Below, piece by piece: positions 1-10,499 of a DNA stretch of 64,000 bases; position 1 is the stretch's first letter; each line of letters starts with the position of its first letter. The stretch is from Acidimicrobiaceae bacterium (GTDB lineage: Bacteria; Actinomycetota; Acidimicrobiia; Acidimicrobiales; Aldehydirespiratoraceae): NCBI GenBank assembly GCA_009837445.1, contig VXTM01000036.1, positions 1-64,000 of the forward strand, read 5' to 3'. Below the pieces are notes generated by a model. It saw only the letters and a list, made by a program, of their open reading frames with translations, was not told the DNA's origin and searched no databases. A program made the position numbers and the translations under genes.

Positions 1-130
<130 letters not shown>

Positions 131-185
131 TGCCGGTTCGGGCCCCGACCGCGCCGTCTCTCGAGAGCAGAACCCCACCAAGACC

Positions 186-686
186 ATGGCGATTGCCGAC
201 CGCGTTCGCGACCTCGTGGCTCCCCTGGCCCAAGCCGCCTCCGTCGACCTCTACGACGTCGAGCACCACGGCGGGACAGTCAGGATCCTTGTCGATTCCG
301 ACACCGGCGTCGACCTGGACGCGCTGGCGAGGCTGGCGCGGTCGGTCAGCCGGGCCCTCGACGAGCACGACCTGATAGACGGCCGGTACACGCTCGAGGT
401 GTCGAGCCCCGGCCTGGAGCGACCGCTGCGCACCCCCGACCACTTCCGCCGGGCCGCTGGCTCCGAGGTGAAGGTCAAGACCCTTCCCGGATTCGACGGA
501 CCCCGCCGGCTGACCGGCGTGCTGGAGGCGGTGGCCGACGACGGAGTCGACCTTCGGGGCGAGGACGGCCACCTGTCGCACATCGCGTTCGAGCAGTTGG
601 CCTCGGCCCGCACCGTCTTCGAGTGGGGGCCGGGCAGCCGCCACCGGAGGGAGTCCCAACGAGCCAAGACGGAGGAGAAGCCATGA
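186..686 (+). CDS. rimP: Ribosome maturation factor RimP
   Basis: RimP (166 aa) is a cytoplasmic factor needed for maturation of the 30S ribosomal subunit. The family motif EVSSPGLERPLRTPDHFRR is present around residues 70-90, preceded by a conserved VDLYDVEHH segment near the N-terminus and followed by an Sm-like C-terminal barrel. The ATG at 186 is chosen because everything in frame upstream is homopolymer-derived. The stop overlaps the nusA start by 4 bp (ATGA), the usual rimP-nusA coupling. The length is normal for the family. Confidence 0.93.
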   Translation: MAIADRVRDLVAPLAQAASVDLYDVEHHGGTVRILVDSDTGVDLDALARLARSVSRALDEHDLIDGRYTLEVSSPGLERPLRTPDHFRRAAGSEVKVKTLPGFDGPRRLTGVLEAVADDGVDLRGEDGHLSHIAFEQLASARTVFEWGPGSRHRRESQRAKTEEKP

Positions 687-1855
687 ACCAAGACATGATG
701 GAGGCGCTGCAGGCGATGGCGGCCGAGCGGGGCATAACCGTGGACGCCCTGTACGCCGCATTGGCCGACGCCTTGGAGTCGGCCTACAAGCGGTTGCCCG
801 ACGCCAAGGAGTACGCCTGGGTGACGATCGATCCCTCCAGCATGGAGTTCCACGTGCTGGCCCAGGACCTGGACGAAGAAGGCAACCCTGTCGGCGAGGA
901 GTACGAGGTCACCCCGGACAACTTCGGACGCATCGCGGCCCAGACCGCCCGCCAGGTCATGACCCAGCGCATCCGCGAGGCGGAGCGCGAGCTCAAGTAC
1001 GAGGAGTACGCGGGCCGCGAGGGGGACATCGTCACCGGCATGATCCAGCAGACCGACGCCCGCTACACCCTGCTGGATCTGGGAAGGGTCGAGGCGCTGC
1101 TGCCGCAGGCCGAACAGGTCCCCTACGAGCGCCCCGACTCCAACACCCGGCTCAAGGCCTACATCGTCGAGGTCCGCAAGACGGCCAAGGGCCCCCAGAT
1201 CGTGGTTAGCCGGACCCATCCCGGCCTCGTGAAGCGGCTGTTCGAGCTGGAGGTCCCCGAGATAGCGGACGGCATCGTCGAGATCAAGGCGTGCGCCCGC
1301 GAGCCCGGCCACCGAACCAAGATCGCAGTGTCCTCCAACGACCCGAACGTCGACCCGGTGGGCGCGTGCGTGGGAGCCAGGGGCGCCAGGGTCCGCCAGG
1401 TAGTCAACGAATTGCGCGGCGAGAAGATCGACATAGTCCCCTTCAGCAGCGAACTTGAGGAGTTCGTCACCAAGGCGTTGTCGCCCGCGAGGATCAAGGA
1501 GGTCCGCCCCAACGAGCTGACCGGCGACTGCGACGTGATCGTCCCCGACTACCAGCTGTCGTTGGCCATCGGCAAGGAGGGCCAGAACGCCCGGCTCGCC
1601 AGCCGGCTGACGGGCTGGGGGATCAACATCAAGAGCGAGACCCAGTTGGCCGAGGAGGCCGCCTACGGCGACGTGGAGTGGGCCGAGGGCGAGTGGATCA
1701 CCGATCCGGAGACCGGCGAGCAGCTGTGGCAGCCTGCCGACGGCGGCGAGGCTGTCAGCGCCGAGGCCTGGGCCGCGGCCATGGACCAGGACCAGGCCGA
1801 AGCTCCCGACGCCGAGGGGGCCGAGTCGCCCGCAGAGCAGGCGGGCCGCGCCTGA
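683..1855 (+). CDS. nusA: Transcription termination/antitermination factor NusA
   Basis: NusA (390 aa) binds RNA polymerase and nascent RNA and modulates pausing, termination and antitermination. The N-terminal polymerase-binding domain spans about residues 1-110. An S1 domain follows (GDIVTGMIQQ onward, about 112-180), then two KH domains containing VGACVGARGARV and LAIGKEGQNARLASRLTGW, and a short acidic tail rich in Glu, Ala and Asp. The long C-terminal acidic repeats of some proteobacteria are absent, as in actinobacteria. The ATG at 683 is preceded by GGAGGAGAAG and overlaps the rimP stop. Confidence 0.95.
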   Translation: MNQDMMEALQAMAAERGITVDALYAALADALESAYKRLPDAKEYAWVTIDPSSMEFHVLAQDLDEEGNPVGEEYEVTPDNFGRIAAQTARQVMTQRIREAERELKYEEYAGREGDIVTGMIQQTDARYTLLDLGRVEALLPQAEQVPYERPDSNTRLKAYIVEVRKTAKGPQIVVSRTHPGLVKRLFELEVPEIADGIVEIKACAREPGHRTKIAVSSNDPNVDPVGACVGARGARVRQVVNELRGEKIDIVPFSSELEEFVTKALSPARIKEVRPNELTGDCDVIVPDYQLSLAIGKEGQNARLASRLTGWGINIKSETQLAEEAAYGDVEWAEGEWITDPETGEQLWQPADGGEAVSAEAWAAAMDQDQAEAPDAEGAESPAEQAGRA

Positions 1856-1890
1856 GCCCCGCCCGTACCGCGGGTTCCTGCCCAGGCCCC

Positions 1891-2175
1891 GTGAGTCCCG
1901 TCCGCACCTGTATCGGTTGCCGTGCTCGCCGACCCAGCGCGCAGATGCTCCGGGTCCGCATGGCCGCGGGCGGTGCGCTGCGGTTCGGGCCCGGACCGGG
2001 CCGGGGCGCGTGGCTCTGCGCCGACATCGCCTGCTTCGATGTGGCTCGGCGCCGCCGGGCCTTCGGGCGGGCCCTCCGGGCTGACGTTCGGCCGGGCGAG
2101 ATCGGTAGGCTTCGGGGTGCGTGGCCGTCGCGCTCCGGGGACGATCCCGGGCCCGCAGACCGCGCGGAGTCCTGA
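1891..2175 (+). CDS. ylxR: YlxR-family RNA-binding protein (DUF448)
   Basis: This 94-aa protein begins with the YlxR signature RTCIGCRARRPSAQMLRV, which includes the CxxC pair. It also has the conserved GRGAWLC segment and an Arg-rich region, RRRRAFGRALR. YlxR proteins sit between nusA and infB in Gram-positive bacteria and bind RNA; a nucleoid or RNase P regulatory role is reported in some species. The start is taken as GTG at 1891, giving the normal N-terminus. The much longer upstream frame is antisense-like and not credible. The C-terminal 20 residues are unstructured. Confidence 0.85.
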   Translation: MSPVRTCIGCRARRPSAQMLRVRMAAGGALRFGPGPGRGAWLCADIACFDVARRRRAFGRALRADVRPGEIGRLRGAWPSRSGDDPGPADRAES

Positions 2176-2187
2176 AGGGGGCACTCT

Positions 2188-4992
2188 TTGCCAGGAAAGA
2201 TTCGCGTCCATGAGCTCGCCAAGGAGCTCGGGCTGACCAACCAGGAGACGCTCGAACTCTGCTTCGCGCTCAGCATCGGGGTCAAGTCCCACTCCTCGAG
2301 CATTGTGGAAGCCCAAGCCGACCGCGTCCGGCGGAGGGCCGAGCGCGATGGCCTGCTCAAGCCGCCGCCCCCGCCGGTGGTCGAGATCGAGGAGATGGAG
2401 GAACCGCTGCCCGAGGACGAGCCCGCGGTGGTCGAGCTCGCGGAGCCTGCGGCACCCGCCGAGCCCGCCGAACCGGCTGCGGCGGTGGAACCCGCAGCGC
2501 CGGTCGCCGTCCCAGCCGCCCCGCCCCAGCCCGAGGCGGTGCCGAGCGAACCCGAGCGTCCGGCGGCAGCCGTCTCCGCGGAGCCAGAGATTGTCAAAGC
2601 CCCGCCCGCGGACGCGAAGCCCTCCGAGAAGGCCCCCATGCCCAAGGTGACGATCTCCTCCAGCGGCAGCGTCGCTCCCGCCAAGCGTGTCGTCCGCGAC
2701 GACCCGCATCCGCCGGTGGAGGAGAAGGCCCCGCCGCGGCCGGCAAGTCAGCGAGCGGCCGCGGGAGCTCCTCCGGCCCGGCCCCTGCGAGCGGGAAGCC
2801 CGCCCGTCTCCCGTTCGGGCAAGCCCATCCCGCCGCCGCCTCCGCCGCGCCGGATGCCTCCACCGCGGCCTCCGGGCGGTCCGGGACGGTCACGCGCACC
2901 GGCCACTGAGCGCCGGTCCTCCGGTCCGGCCGGCAGGCCGGCGGGACCGAGGCCCGCGGGCCCGGCCGATCGCGGTCCGGGCGCCCGCCGCGGCGCTCCC
3001 GCCGGCGGTCCCCGCCCCTTGGGCGGCCCCCGCCCGGGCGGACCCGGCGGACCCGGCGGACGCCCACCCGGTCGGGGCGCCCCCGGCGGTGCGCAGCGGC
3101 GCCCGCCCCGACGCAAGAGCCGCCGCCGCCGGGTGCGCGAGGAACTCCAGCCGATGGACATCCCGTCCTACACGCCCATGCATGCAGCCGTGCCCGAGGG
3201 CGTGGTCGTCATCGAACGGGCCTCGGCGGCTCAGGACTTCGGTCCGAAGCTGAACCGCACCGCGGCCGATGTGGTCCGCTTCCTCATGCAGCACGGCGAG
3301 ATGGTCACCGCCACCCAGTCGCTGAGCGACGAGATGATGGAGCTATTCGCAGCCGAGATCGGCGCCGAGATCCGCCTCGTCGATCCCGGTGAGGAGCAGG
3401 AGGCCGAGCTGCGCAAGCTCCTCGGCATCGACGTCGACACCGGCGACGACACCGACGAGGCCGAGCTGCGCCCGCCTGTCGTGACGGTCATGGGCCACGT
3501 GGACCACGGCAAGACGCTGCTGCTGGACCGCATCCGCGACACCAACGTCGTCGACGGCGAAGCGGGCGGGATCACCCAGCACATCGGCGCCTACCAGGTC
3601 GAGCGCAACAGCCGAACCCTCACGTTCATAGACACACCGGGCCATGAGGCGTTCACCGCGATGCGGGCCCGGGGCGCGAGCGCCACCGACATCGTCGTGC
3701 TGGTGGTGGCCGCCGACGACGGTGTGATGCCCCAGACGATCGAGGCCATCAACCACGCCAAGGCCGCCGGCGTGCCCATAGTCGTAGCGGTGAACAAGAT
3801 CGATCGGCCCAACGCCGACACGCAGCGGACCGTGGCCGGCGTGGCCGAGCAGGGACTGGTTCCGGAGGCCTGGGGCGGCGACACCATCTACTGCGAGCTG
3901 TCGGCCCTGACCGGCCAAGGCATCGAGGAGTTGCTGGACCAGATACTGCTGGTGGCCGAGGTCGAGGAGCTGCGATCGGTGCCCGAGGGGCGGGCAGGCG
4001 GCGTCGTGCTCGAGTCGAACCTCGACATCGGGCGCGGTCCCGTTGCGACTGTGCTGGTGCAGCAGGGCACTCTCCGGGTGGGCGACCCGATGGTTGCGGG
4101 GGCGGCCTGGGGCCGCGTCCGGGCTCTGCTGGATGATCACGGCCAGGGCGTCGACTCGGCCCCGCCTTCAGCTCCGGTCCAGGTTCTGGGCCTGTCGGAG
4201 GTCGCCGTCGCCGGCGACTCATTCGCGGTAGCCCCCAACGAGAAGATCGCAGGCCGGGTGGCCGACACTCGCGAGCACTGGCAGAGGCTGTCCAGCCTTG
4301 GTCGGGAGGCTCACGCCCTGTCGGGCGGGGCCAAGCTCGAGGATCTCTTCACCCGGATCCAGCGGGGCGAGACCGCCACCCTGAACGCCATCGTGAAGGC
4401 CGACGTGAACGGCTCCCTGGAAGCCGTCACCGAGAGCCTGCGCAAGCTCGAGACCGGCGATGTCCGCATCGCCATCGTGCACCGCGGCGTCGGCGGCATC
4501 ACCGAGAACGACATCCAGCTCGCCTCGGCCTCGAACGCCACCATCATCGGGTTCAATGTCCGGCCCGACCGCAAGGCACGCGAGGCGGCCGACGCCGAGA
4601 ACGTCGAGATCCGTACCTACGAGATCATCTACAAGCTCCTCGAGGACGTGTCCTCCGCCATGGTGGGCATGCTGGCCCCCGACATCGAGGAGGTCGTCAC
4701 CGGCGAGGCCGAGGTCCGTCAGGTCTTCCGCATCCCCCGCCTCGGCGCGGTGGCGGGCTGCTACGTGCAGAACGGCACGATCACCCGCGGATCCAAGGTG
4801 CGGTTCCTGCGCGACGGGGCGATCATCTGGAAGGGGACCGTCTCGTCTCTCAAGCGCTTCACCGACGACGTGCGCGAGGTCCAGTCCGGGTTCGAGTGCG
4901 GCATCGGCCTGAGCAACTACCAGGACCTCAAGGCGGGCGACATCATCGAGACCTTCACCGAGCGTGAGGTGGCCCGGACCCTCGAAGGGTGA
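2188..4992 (+). CDS. infB: Translation initiation factor IF-2
   Basis: IF-2 (934 aa) is the GTPase that delivers initiator tRNA to the 30S subunit. It starts at TTG 2188 behind a GAAGGGGG ribosome site. An IF2_N domain ([12 protein letters not shown]) is followed by a ~290-residue Ala/Pro/Glu then Pro/Gly/Arg-rich linker, a second IF2_N-like segment, and the G domain. The G domain has G1 GHVDHGKT near residue 434, DTPGHEAF near 482 and NKID near 535. The translation domains 2-4 complete the protein. The linker between about 2690 and 3130 is extremely G+C rich and proline/glycine dense. It is a typical actinobacterial enlargement. Confidence 0.96.
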   Translation: MPGKIRVHELAKELGLTNQETLELCFALSIGVKSHSSSIVEAQADRVRRRAERDGLLKPPPPPVVEIEEMEEPLPEDEPAVVELAEPAAPAEPAEPAAAVEPAAPVAVPAAPPQPEAVPSEPERPAAAVSAEPEIVKAPPADAKPSEKAPMPKVTISSSGSVAPAKRVVRDDPHPPVEEKAPPRPASQRAAAGAPPARPLRAGSPPVSRSGKPIPPPPPPRRMPPPRPPGGPGRSRAPATERRSSGPAGRPAGPRPAGPADRGPGARRGAPAGGPRPLGGPRPGGPGGPGGRPPGRGAPGGAQRRPPRRKSRRRRVREELQPMDIPSYTPMHAAVPEGVVVIERASAAQDFGPKLNRTAADVVRFLMQHGEMVTATQSLSDEMMELFAAEIGAEIRLVDPGEEQEAELRKLLGIDVDTGDDTDEAELRPPVVTVMGHVDHGKTLLLDRIRDTNVVDGEAGGITQHIGAYQVERNSRTLTFIDTPGHEAFTAMRARGASATDIVVLVVAADDGVMPQTIEAINHAKAAGVPIVVAVNKIDRPNADTQRTVAGVAEQGLVPEAWGGDTIYCELSALTGQGIEELLDQILLVAEVEELRSVPEGRAGGVVLESNLDIGRGPVATVLVQQGTLRVGDPMVAGAAWGRVRALLDDHGQGVDSAPPSAPVQVLGLSEVAVAGDSFAVAPNEKIAGRVADTREHWQRLSSLGREAHALSGGAKLEDLFTRIQRGETATLNAIVKADVNGSLEAVTESLRKLETGDVRIAIVHRGVGGITENDIQLASASNATIIGFNVRPDRKAREAADAENVEIRTYEIIYKLLEDVSSAMVGMLAPDIEEVVTGEAEVRQVFRIPRLGAVAGCYVQNGTITRGSKVRFLRDGAIIWKGTVSSLKRFTDDVREVQSGFECGIGLSNYQDLKAGDIIETFTEREVARTLEG

Positions 4993-5022
4993 GGGGTGGG
5001 GCGCACCCTTCAAAGACCTCCG

Positions 5023-5412
5023 ATGACACGACGAGCGAAACGCTTCCAGCCCGATCATCGGGCCGGCCACCGCACCGCCCGGGTGGGCGAGCTCATCAGG
5101 CGCATCATCGCCGAGTCCATGGAGCAACTGGACGACGACCGGCTGGCGATGGTGTCGGTGACGGGCGTGGACGTTGACCGGGACCTGCACCGGGCCGTGG
5201 TGTGGTTCACGTCGCTGGGCGACACCGAAGAGGGTGACGCCGACATAGCCGAGGCCTTCGAGGAGCACGCCGGCGGGCTGCGGCGCGCCGTCGGGGATCA
5301 GACCCGGCTGCGGCGCACGCCTGAGCTGGTGTTCCGCCCGGACGCGGCGCTTCGTTCGGCCGAGCGCATCGAGAGGCTGCTCGGCGGCATGGACGGCGCC
5401 GCCGATCCCTAG
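5023..5412 (+). CDS. rbfA: 30S ribosome-binding factor RbfA
   Basis: RbfA (129 aa) is a KH-fold, cold-responsive factor that helps 16S rRNA 5' end processing on the 30S subunit. Typical segments are RVGELIRRIIAESM at the N-terminus, a VSVTGVDVDRDLHRAVVWFT strand pair, and RRTPELVFRPD near the C-terminus. The ATG at 5023 is preferred to the upstream GTG at 4996 because the family usually begins just ahead of the basic RFQPDHR stretch. It lies between infB and truB in the standard order. Confidence 0.92.
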   Translation: MTRRAKRFQPDHRAGHRTARVGELIRRIIAESMEQLDDDRLAMVSVTGVDVDRDLHRAVVWFTSLGDTEEGDADIAEAFEEHAGGLRRAVGDQTRLRRTPELVFRPDAALRSAERIERLLGGMDGAADP

Positions 5413-5425
5413 GGGACAGCCGGTA

Positions 5426-6286
5426 GTGCCCGACGGGATCGCGGTCATAGACAAGCCGCCGGGGTGGACCAGCCACGACGTGGTGGCCAAGGCGAGGGGA
5501 GTGCTCGGCACCCGCAAGGTCGGGCACAGCGGCACCCTCGATCCCGACGCCACCGGCGTGCTCGTGCTCGGCGTCGGCCGGGCCACCCGGCTGCTGCGGT
5601 TCCTGACCGCGCTCGCCAAGAGCTACGAGGCCGAGATCGTGCTGGGCACCGAGACCGACACCCTCGATTCGGCCGGGCGGGTGACAGCCCGCCACGAGAT
5701 GGCCGCCGTGACCGAGGACCAGGCCCGGCTGGCGGCCGCGTCCCTGGCCGGCGACATCCTCCAGGTGCCGCCCATGGTGTCGGCGGTGAAGGTGGGAGGG
5801 CGCAGGCTCCACCAGCTGGCCAGGGAGGGGGTCGAGGTGGAGCGCGAGGCCCGGCCCGTGACCGTGCACCGCTTCGAGGTGGCGGCAGTGCCCGGCTACG
5901 AGGGGGTGCTGCGCGCCGAGGTGGACTGCTCGTCGGGTACCTATGTGCGGGTGCTGGCCGCCGATCTGGGCCGCGCGCTCGGAGGGGGTGCCCATCTGAG
6001 GAATCTGCGCCGCGTCGCGGTGGGAGGATTCGGGCTGGCCGAGGCCCGTCCGGTGGAGTCACCTGAGATCCTGCCAATGGCGAGGGCGGTCGAGCACCTC
6101 GATGGCGTGCGGGTCGGCCCCGCGGTGGCTGCCGATGTGACCCACGGCCGTGTGCTGGACTTGGACCGTCTCGGTGCCGTGGGCGCCGGCCCGTGGGCGG
6201 TGCACGACGCCGACGGGAGGCTGCTCGCCGTCTACGAGCGGTTCCGGACGGGAGCCAAGCCGTCGGTGGTGGTGGCGAGTGTGTGA
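5426..6286 (+). CDS. truB: tRNA pseudouridine(55) synthase TruB
   Basis: TruB (286 aa) makes the universal pseudouridine 55 in the T-loop of tRNAs. The N-terminus IDKPPGWTSHDVV and the catalytic block GHSGTLDPDATGVLVLG (Asp near residue 38) are diagnostic. A later block, CSSGTYVRVLAADLG, is the conserved substrate-binding region. It begins at GTG 5426, 13 bases after rbfA, and ends before a 77-base gap that leads into ribF. Confidence 0.95.
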   Translation: MPDGIAVIDKPPGWTSHDVVAKARGVLGTRKVGHSGTLDPDATGVLVLGVGRATRLLRFLTALAKSYEAEIVLGTETDTLDSAGRVTARHEMAAVTEDQARLAAASLAGDILQVPPMVSAVKVGGRRLHQLAREGVEVEREARPVTVHRFEVAAVPGYEGVLRAEVDCSSGTYVRVLAADLGRALGGGAHLRNLRRVAVGGFGLAEARPVESPEILPMARAVEHLDGVRVGPAVAADVTHGRVLDLDRLGAVGAGPWAVHDADGRLLAVYERFRTGAKPSVVVASV

Positions 6287-6363
6287 GGTAGCGGGCAGGT
6301 CTCGGTAGCCTCACACAGGCCGGATCAGGCCCGGAACACTCACTATTCGCGCTGGAGGCGTCC

Positions 6364-7311
6364 GTGGAGTTGCTGCATGATCGGCGTGACCGGCTTCCCG
6401 TTATGGTGTCGGTCGCGGCGGCTATCGGTGTGTTCGACGGGGTGCACCTCGGGCATCGAGAGGTGCTGACCCGGGTACGGGAGACCGCCGACCGTCTCGG
6501 GGTCTCTTCCGCGGTCGTCACCTTCGACACCCACCCGGCCTATGTGGTGCGCCCCGAGAACGCCCCCAAGCTGCTCACGACGCTCGACCAGAAGCTCGAA
6601 TTGCTGGAGGCGACCGGCCTCGACTACTGCTACGTCATCGAGTTCGACGCGGCCCGCGCCGACACCCGTCCCGAGGAGTTCGTCGAGCAGGTCTTCCTCG
6701 ATGCCCTCCACGCCCGGGCCGTGGTGGTGGGGGAGGACTTCCATTTCGGCAAGGGCCGCACCGGCAACGTGGCCGAGTTGCAGCGCCTCGGCCGCGATTG
6801 GGGCTTCGAAGTGGTCCCCCTCGATCTCATCCGCCACCGCAGCGACGCTCGCGAGCCGGTCTCGTCCACCGCGGTGAGGCGTGCCCTGGCGGGCGGGGAC
6901 GTGGCCAAGGCGGCGGCGATGCTGGGCCGCTACTACGAGGTGCGGGGCACGGTGGTTCCCGGCGACCGGCGAGGGGTGACCGTCGGGTTTCCCACCGCCA
7001 ACGTGCCCGTTCCGAAGTTCATGGCATGGCCTGCCGACGCCGTGTACGCGGGTTGGTGCACGCTGCCCGACGGCAGCCGGCAGGGCTGCGCCATCAACAT
7101 CGGCCGCCGCCCCACCTTCTACGAGCACGCCGAGCAGTCCCTGCTGGAGGCTCACGTCATCGACTTCGACGGCGACCTCTACGGATGCGAGGTGCAGGTG
7201 GAGTTCGTCGACTTCCTGCGGAGCGAGCGCAAGTTCGAGGGACTGGAACAGCTCTCCGAGCAGCTGGCCATCGACGTTGCCGACGCCCGGAGCCGGCTTG
7301 GTCTGGCGTGA
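6364..7311 (+). CDS. ribF: Bifunctional riboflavin kinase/FAD synthetase
   Basis: RibF (315 aa) phosphorylates riboflavin to FMN and adenylates FMN to FAD. The N-terminal nucleotidyltransferase half has GVFDGVHLGH near residue 20 and VVGEDFHFGKGR near 120. The C-terminal kinase half has GVTVGFPTANV and the INIGRRPTF block. The start is GTG at 6364 after GGAGGCG. The final TGA overlaps the next start (GTGA), so ribF and ribA are probably co-translated. No FMN riboswitch is recognisable upstream. Confidence 0.94.
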   Translation: MELLHDRRDRLPVMVSVAAAIGVFDGVHLGHREVLTRVRETADRLGVSSAVVTFDTHPAYVVRPENAPKLLTTLDQKLELLEATGLDYCYVIEFDAARADTRPEEFVEQVFLDALHARAVVVGEDFHFGKGRTGNVAELQRLGRDWGFEVVPLDLIRHRSDAREPVSSTAVRRALAGGDVAKAAAMLGRYYEVRGTVVPGDRRGVTVGFPTANVPVPKFMAWPADAVYAGWCTLPDGSRQGCAINIGRRPTFYEHAEQSLLEAHVIDFDGDLYGCEVQVEFVDFLRSERKFEGLEQLSEQLAIDVADARSRLGLA

Positions 7312-7937
7312 CCGACCGGAGCTTTCCAGGGGCGCCCAGTGCGGCGCCTGAGGTGGAGCACTTCGCCGAGGCGCTGGTACCCACCCCGCACGGCGAGTTC
7401 GTGGCCCACGTGTACCTCACGGTGGACGGCGAGCAGCACATCGCCTGCGTGATGGGTGACGTGGAGGATCCTCCGCCGCCGCTGGTGCGGGTGCATTCAG
7501 AGTGCCTCACCGGCGACGTGCTGCGGTCGCTGCGCTGCGACTGCGGGGCCCAACTCGACCATGCGCTGGCCGCCATCGCGGCCGCCGGTCGCGGCGTGCT
7601 GCTGTACATGCGGGGCCACGAGGGCCGCGGCATCGGGATCGGGCACAAGATCAGGGCCTACGCCCTGCAGGAGCACGGCCTCGACACCGTCGAGGCCAAC
7701 GCGGCGCAGGGCCTGCCGGTGGACGGCCGGGTGTATGACGCTGCCGCCGCGATCCTGGCCGACCTGGGCCTGCGCGGGGTGCGGCTGCTCACCAACAACC
7801 CGGCCAAGTGCGAGGGCCTGACCAACTGCGGGATAGAGGTGGTGGAGCGGGTGCCCATCGAGATCGATGCCGGGCCCGAGAACCTGCGCTACCTGCAGAC
7901 CAAGCGCTTCAAGCTGGGACACACTCTGAGCGACTGA
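7308..7937 (+). CDS. ribA: GTP cyclohydrolase II
   Basis: This 209-aa protein opens the GTP ring in the first committed step of riboflavin synthesis. The zinc-binding set is intact: HSECLTGDVLRSLRCDCG (three Cys). The catalytic RGHEGRGIGIGHKI block and the C-terminal LLTNNPAKCEGL block are also present. Unlike many actinobacterial RibBA proteins it has no DHBP synthase (RibB) domain, so that activity must be encoded elsewhere. The GTG at 7308 overlaps the ribF stop; a longer upstream frame is not used. Confidence 0.9.
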   Translation: MTDRSFPGAPSAAPEVEHFAEALVPTPHGEFVAHVYLTVDGEQHIACVMGDVEDPPPPLVRVHSECLTGDVLRSLRCDCGAQLDHALAAIAAAGRGVLLYMRGHEGRGIGIGHKIRAYALQEHGLDTVEANAAQGLPVDGRVYDAAAAILADLGLRGVRLLTNNPAKCEGLTNCGIEVVERVPIEIDAGPENLRYLQTKRFKLGHTLSD

Positions 7938-7958
7938 CAGTCGTTGCTCCGGTGCTGG

Positions 7959-10499
7959 TCAGCGGTTGAGCACGGCCGCTGCGAGTCGGTCGGACTCGCG
8001 CTTTCTCAGGGCGACGTTGATGTCGAGCCGCTCGAGGTGCTGGGCTACCTGTTTGGCCCCCTGGGGCACGGGGTGTGCGGCCATGAAGTCGCGAACCTCG
8101 GCGGCGAGCTCGACCCGGTCGAGCGCGGTTAATCCCTCGAGCATCCGCGACAGCGAGTTGCTCGGGAAGGTGGTGGCAAGATCGTCCCAGCGGCTGGTGA
8201 GGAAGTCCCAGGCGTCCGGGCCGGCGTGGCGGTTGGTGAGGGCACGCCGAATCAAGTACGGGCCGTCCTGGGTGCGCACGGAGTTGTCAAGGGTGCCCTC
8301 CAGGATGGAGCGCACCAATCCGGCGTCGGGAAAGTCGGCCAGCGCGGCGAGGTGGCGCTGTTCGGTCTGCGGGTCGGACGCCTCGGTGTAACGGCCGCGG
8401 ATCCGGGCAAAGTCGCCGGCGTCTCCGTGGGCGGCCACCACGCCTAGGGCGGCCGCCGCGAGCGTGGGGTCGGGATGGTCCAGTCTCGCCCGGCACGCCG
8501 CGATGGCCGGCGAGTGATCCGCGACGGCGCCCCGCAGCCGCAGCAGCGTCGCCCGCAACTCGCCGGTGCGCTCGTCCTCCCCGCCATCGGCGGGCGGGTC
8601 CAGCCCGACGTCTCCGGCGGCGGCGTCGGAGGCGGCTGCGACCAGCTCGCAGAAGCGTCGGGCCGCCTCGCCGTCCACCAGCCGGCGGAGATGGGCCAGC
8701 GCGCCGGCAATGGCCTGCCACACCGTGAGGTCGCGCTCTGCGGTGAAGCCCCCCAGCACCAGGTCAACGAAGGCCGGCGCGTCCAGGCGACCGGCCAGGG
8801 TGGCGGCCCAGGCATCGTCGATGAGGCCGTGGCGCTCGTCGGGGGTGCGGTCGCCCGGCCCTGCCTGCGATACCGCCGCCAGGCTCGCTGGATCGGGATC
8901 GTCACGGTAGAAGCCGGAGGCGCCGGCATTGAGTGTCACCGGCGGAGCTGCCGGCATGGTCAGGATCCGGCGGGGCTGGTCGAGCAGCAACCGCAGCTCG
9001 TTCCGGTTGCCCCCGCGCTGCTGTACCCGCAGCCGTAGCGGAACCGTCCAGTCCCGCGGCTCGGCCCGGTCGGGATCGAGTGTGAAGTGGCGCTGGGAGA
9101 CCTCCAGGCCGTGCTCGGTCGCGGTCGCGCTCACTGACGGATACCCGCCCTGGTAGATCCAGCCGCCCATGATCTGGCCCACGGGCTGACCCGACGCCTC
9201 GGCCAGGGCGCTCCATAGGTCCTCGGTGACGGTGTTGCCGTAGGCGTGCCGCCGCAGGTACAGCCGCACGCCGGCCCGGAACGTCTCGGCGCCGAGGTAC
9301 TGCTCCAGCATGCGGACCAGGGCCGCGCCCTTCTCGTAGGTGATCACGTCGAACATGTCCTCGGCCTCGGCCGGGGAGTGCACCGGATACTCCACCGCCC
9401 GGGTGGTGCCGAGCGCATCGGTCGAGAGCGCGGAGGCCCGGCTGCGACAGAACGTCGACCACACCCGCCAGTCGGGCCGGTAGGCGTCGCTGCAGGCCGT
9501 CTCCATGAAGGTGGCGAAGGCCTCGTTCAGCCAGATGCCCTCCCACCAGGCCATGGTCACCAGATCCCCGAACCACATGTGGGCCAGTTCATGGTTGATC
9601 ACGTCGGCCACCCGCTGCAGTTCGGGCTGGCTGGCTGCGGTCTCGTCGACGAGCAGGAGCACCTCCCGGAAGGTCACGCAGCCGAGGTTCTCCATCGCGC
9701 CGAAGGCGAAGTCGGGTATGGCCACCAGGTCGAGCTTGTCGGACGGGTAGGGCAGGCCGTAGTAGTCGGAGAACCACTTCAGGGCGTGGGCGGCGACATC
9801 GAGCGCGAACCCGGTCTGGTCGCCCCGGCCGGGCCGGTGAACCACCCGCACCGGCACCCCGCCGCAGTCGATCGGATCGGTGACCTCCAGCGGTCCGACC
9901 ACGAAGGCCACCAGGTAGGTCGACATCGGCATCGTGGTGGCGAACTTGACGCTCACGCGGCCATCGGGCAGAGATTCGCGGCCGGTTTCGGCCGTGTTGG
10001 AGACCGCCAGCAGGCCCTCCTGAACTACGAGCGTCGTCGCGAAGGTCGCCTTCAGTGCGGGCTCGTCGAAGCAGGGGAAGGCCCGGCGGGCGTCGGTGGA
10101 CTCGAACTGGGTGGTGGCGATCGTGCGGGTTGCGCCGGAGTCGTCGGTGTAGGTGGAGCGGTAGAAGCCCTGAAGCTGGTCGTTGAGCACGCCGGTGAAG
10201 GCGATGTCCAACCGGCCCGGACCGGGCCCGAACCCGTCGTTGCCGCCGCGCCGGCTCAGCGTCAGCCTCTCGGACTCAGCATCGAGGACGGCGTCGAGCT
10301 CGACCGTCTCGTTGCCCGCGGTGACGAGCCGGGCGTTGACGATGTCCAACTCGGCCGCGTTCAGGGTGATGGTGCTCGAGGGCTCCGAGAAGTCGATGTC
10401 GATGGCGACGCTTCCGGCGAAGGCCGCTTCACCGAGGTCGGGCTCCAACTTGATGGCGTAGTGCCGGGGAACAACGCCGCCCGGAAGTCTCGGACTCAT
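7959..10499 (-). CDS. pepN: M1-family aminopeptidase N
   Basis: This 846-aa zinc metallopeptidase removes N-terminal residues from peptides in the cytoplasm. The substrate-binding GAMENLG motif lies near residue 266. The HELAHMWFGDLVTMAWW zinc site, with the third ligand Glu in LNEAFATF, is near residue 303. A long helical ERAP1-like C-terminal domain follows. It starts at ATG 10499 and is convergent with ribA, leaving only about 20 bases between the two stops. Length and architecture are standard for actinobacterial PepN. Confidence 0.93.
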   Translation of the reverse strand: MSPRLPGGVVPRHYAIKLEPDLGEAAFAGSVAIDIDFSEPSSTITLNAAELDIVNARLVTAGNETVELDAVLDAESERLTLSRRGGNDGFGPGPGRLDIAFTGVLNDQLQGFYRSTYTDDSGATRTIATTQFESTDARRAFPCFDEPALKATFATTLVVQEGLLAVSNTAETGRESLPDGRVSVKFATTMPMSTYLVAFVVGPLEVTDPIDCGGVPVRVVHRPGRGDQTGFALDVAAHALKWFSDYYGLPYPSDKLDLVAIPDFAFGAMENLGCVTFREVLLLVDETAASQPELQRVADVINHELAHMWFGDLVTMAWWEGIWLNEAFATFMETACSDAYRPDWRVWSTFCRSRASALSTDALGTTRAVEYPVHSPAEAEDMFDVITYEKGAALVRMLEQYLGAETFRAGVRLYLRRHAYGNTVTEDLWSALAEASGQPVGQIMGGWIYQGGYPSVSATATEHGLEVSQRHFTLDPDRAEPRDWTVPLRLRVQQRGGNRNELRLLLDQPRRILTMPAAPPVTLNAGASGFYRDDPDPASLAAVSQAGPGDRTPDERHGLIDDAWAATLAGRLDAPAFVDLVLGGFTAERDLTVWQAIAGALAHLRRLVDGEAARRFCELVAAASDAAAGDVGLDPPADGGEDERTGELRATLLRLRGAVADHSPAIAACRARLDHPDPTLAAAALGVVAAHGDAGDFARIRGRYTEASDPQTEQRHLAALADFPDAGLVRSILEGTLDNSVRTQDGPYLIRRALTNRHAGPDAWDFLTSRWDDLATTFPSNSLSRMLEGLTALDRVELAAEVRDFMAAHPVPQGAKQVAQHLERLDINVALRKRESDRLAAAVLNR

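Noticed and set aside
1663..3300. Long minus-strand frames opposite nusA, ylxR and infB
   Set aside because: These are typical GC-rich shadow frames of known genes, with no motif or start site of their own.
6287..6363. Possible FMN riboswitch before ribF
   Set aside because: The gap is too short and lacks the conserved FMN aptamer core.
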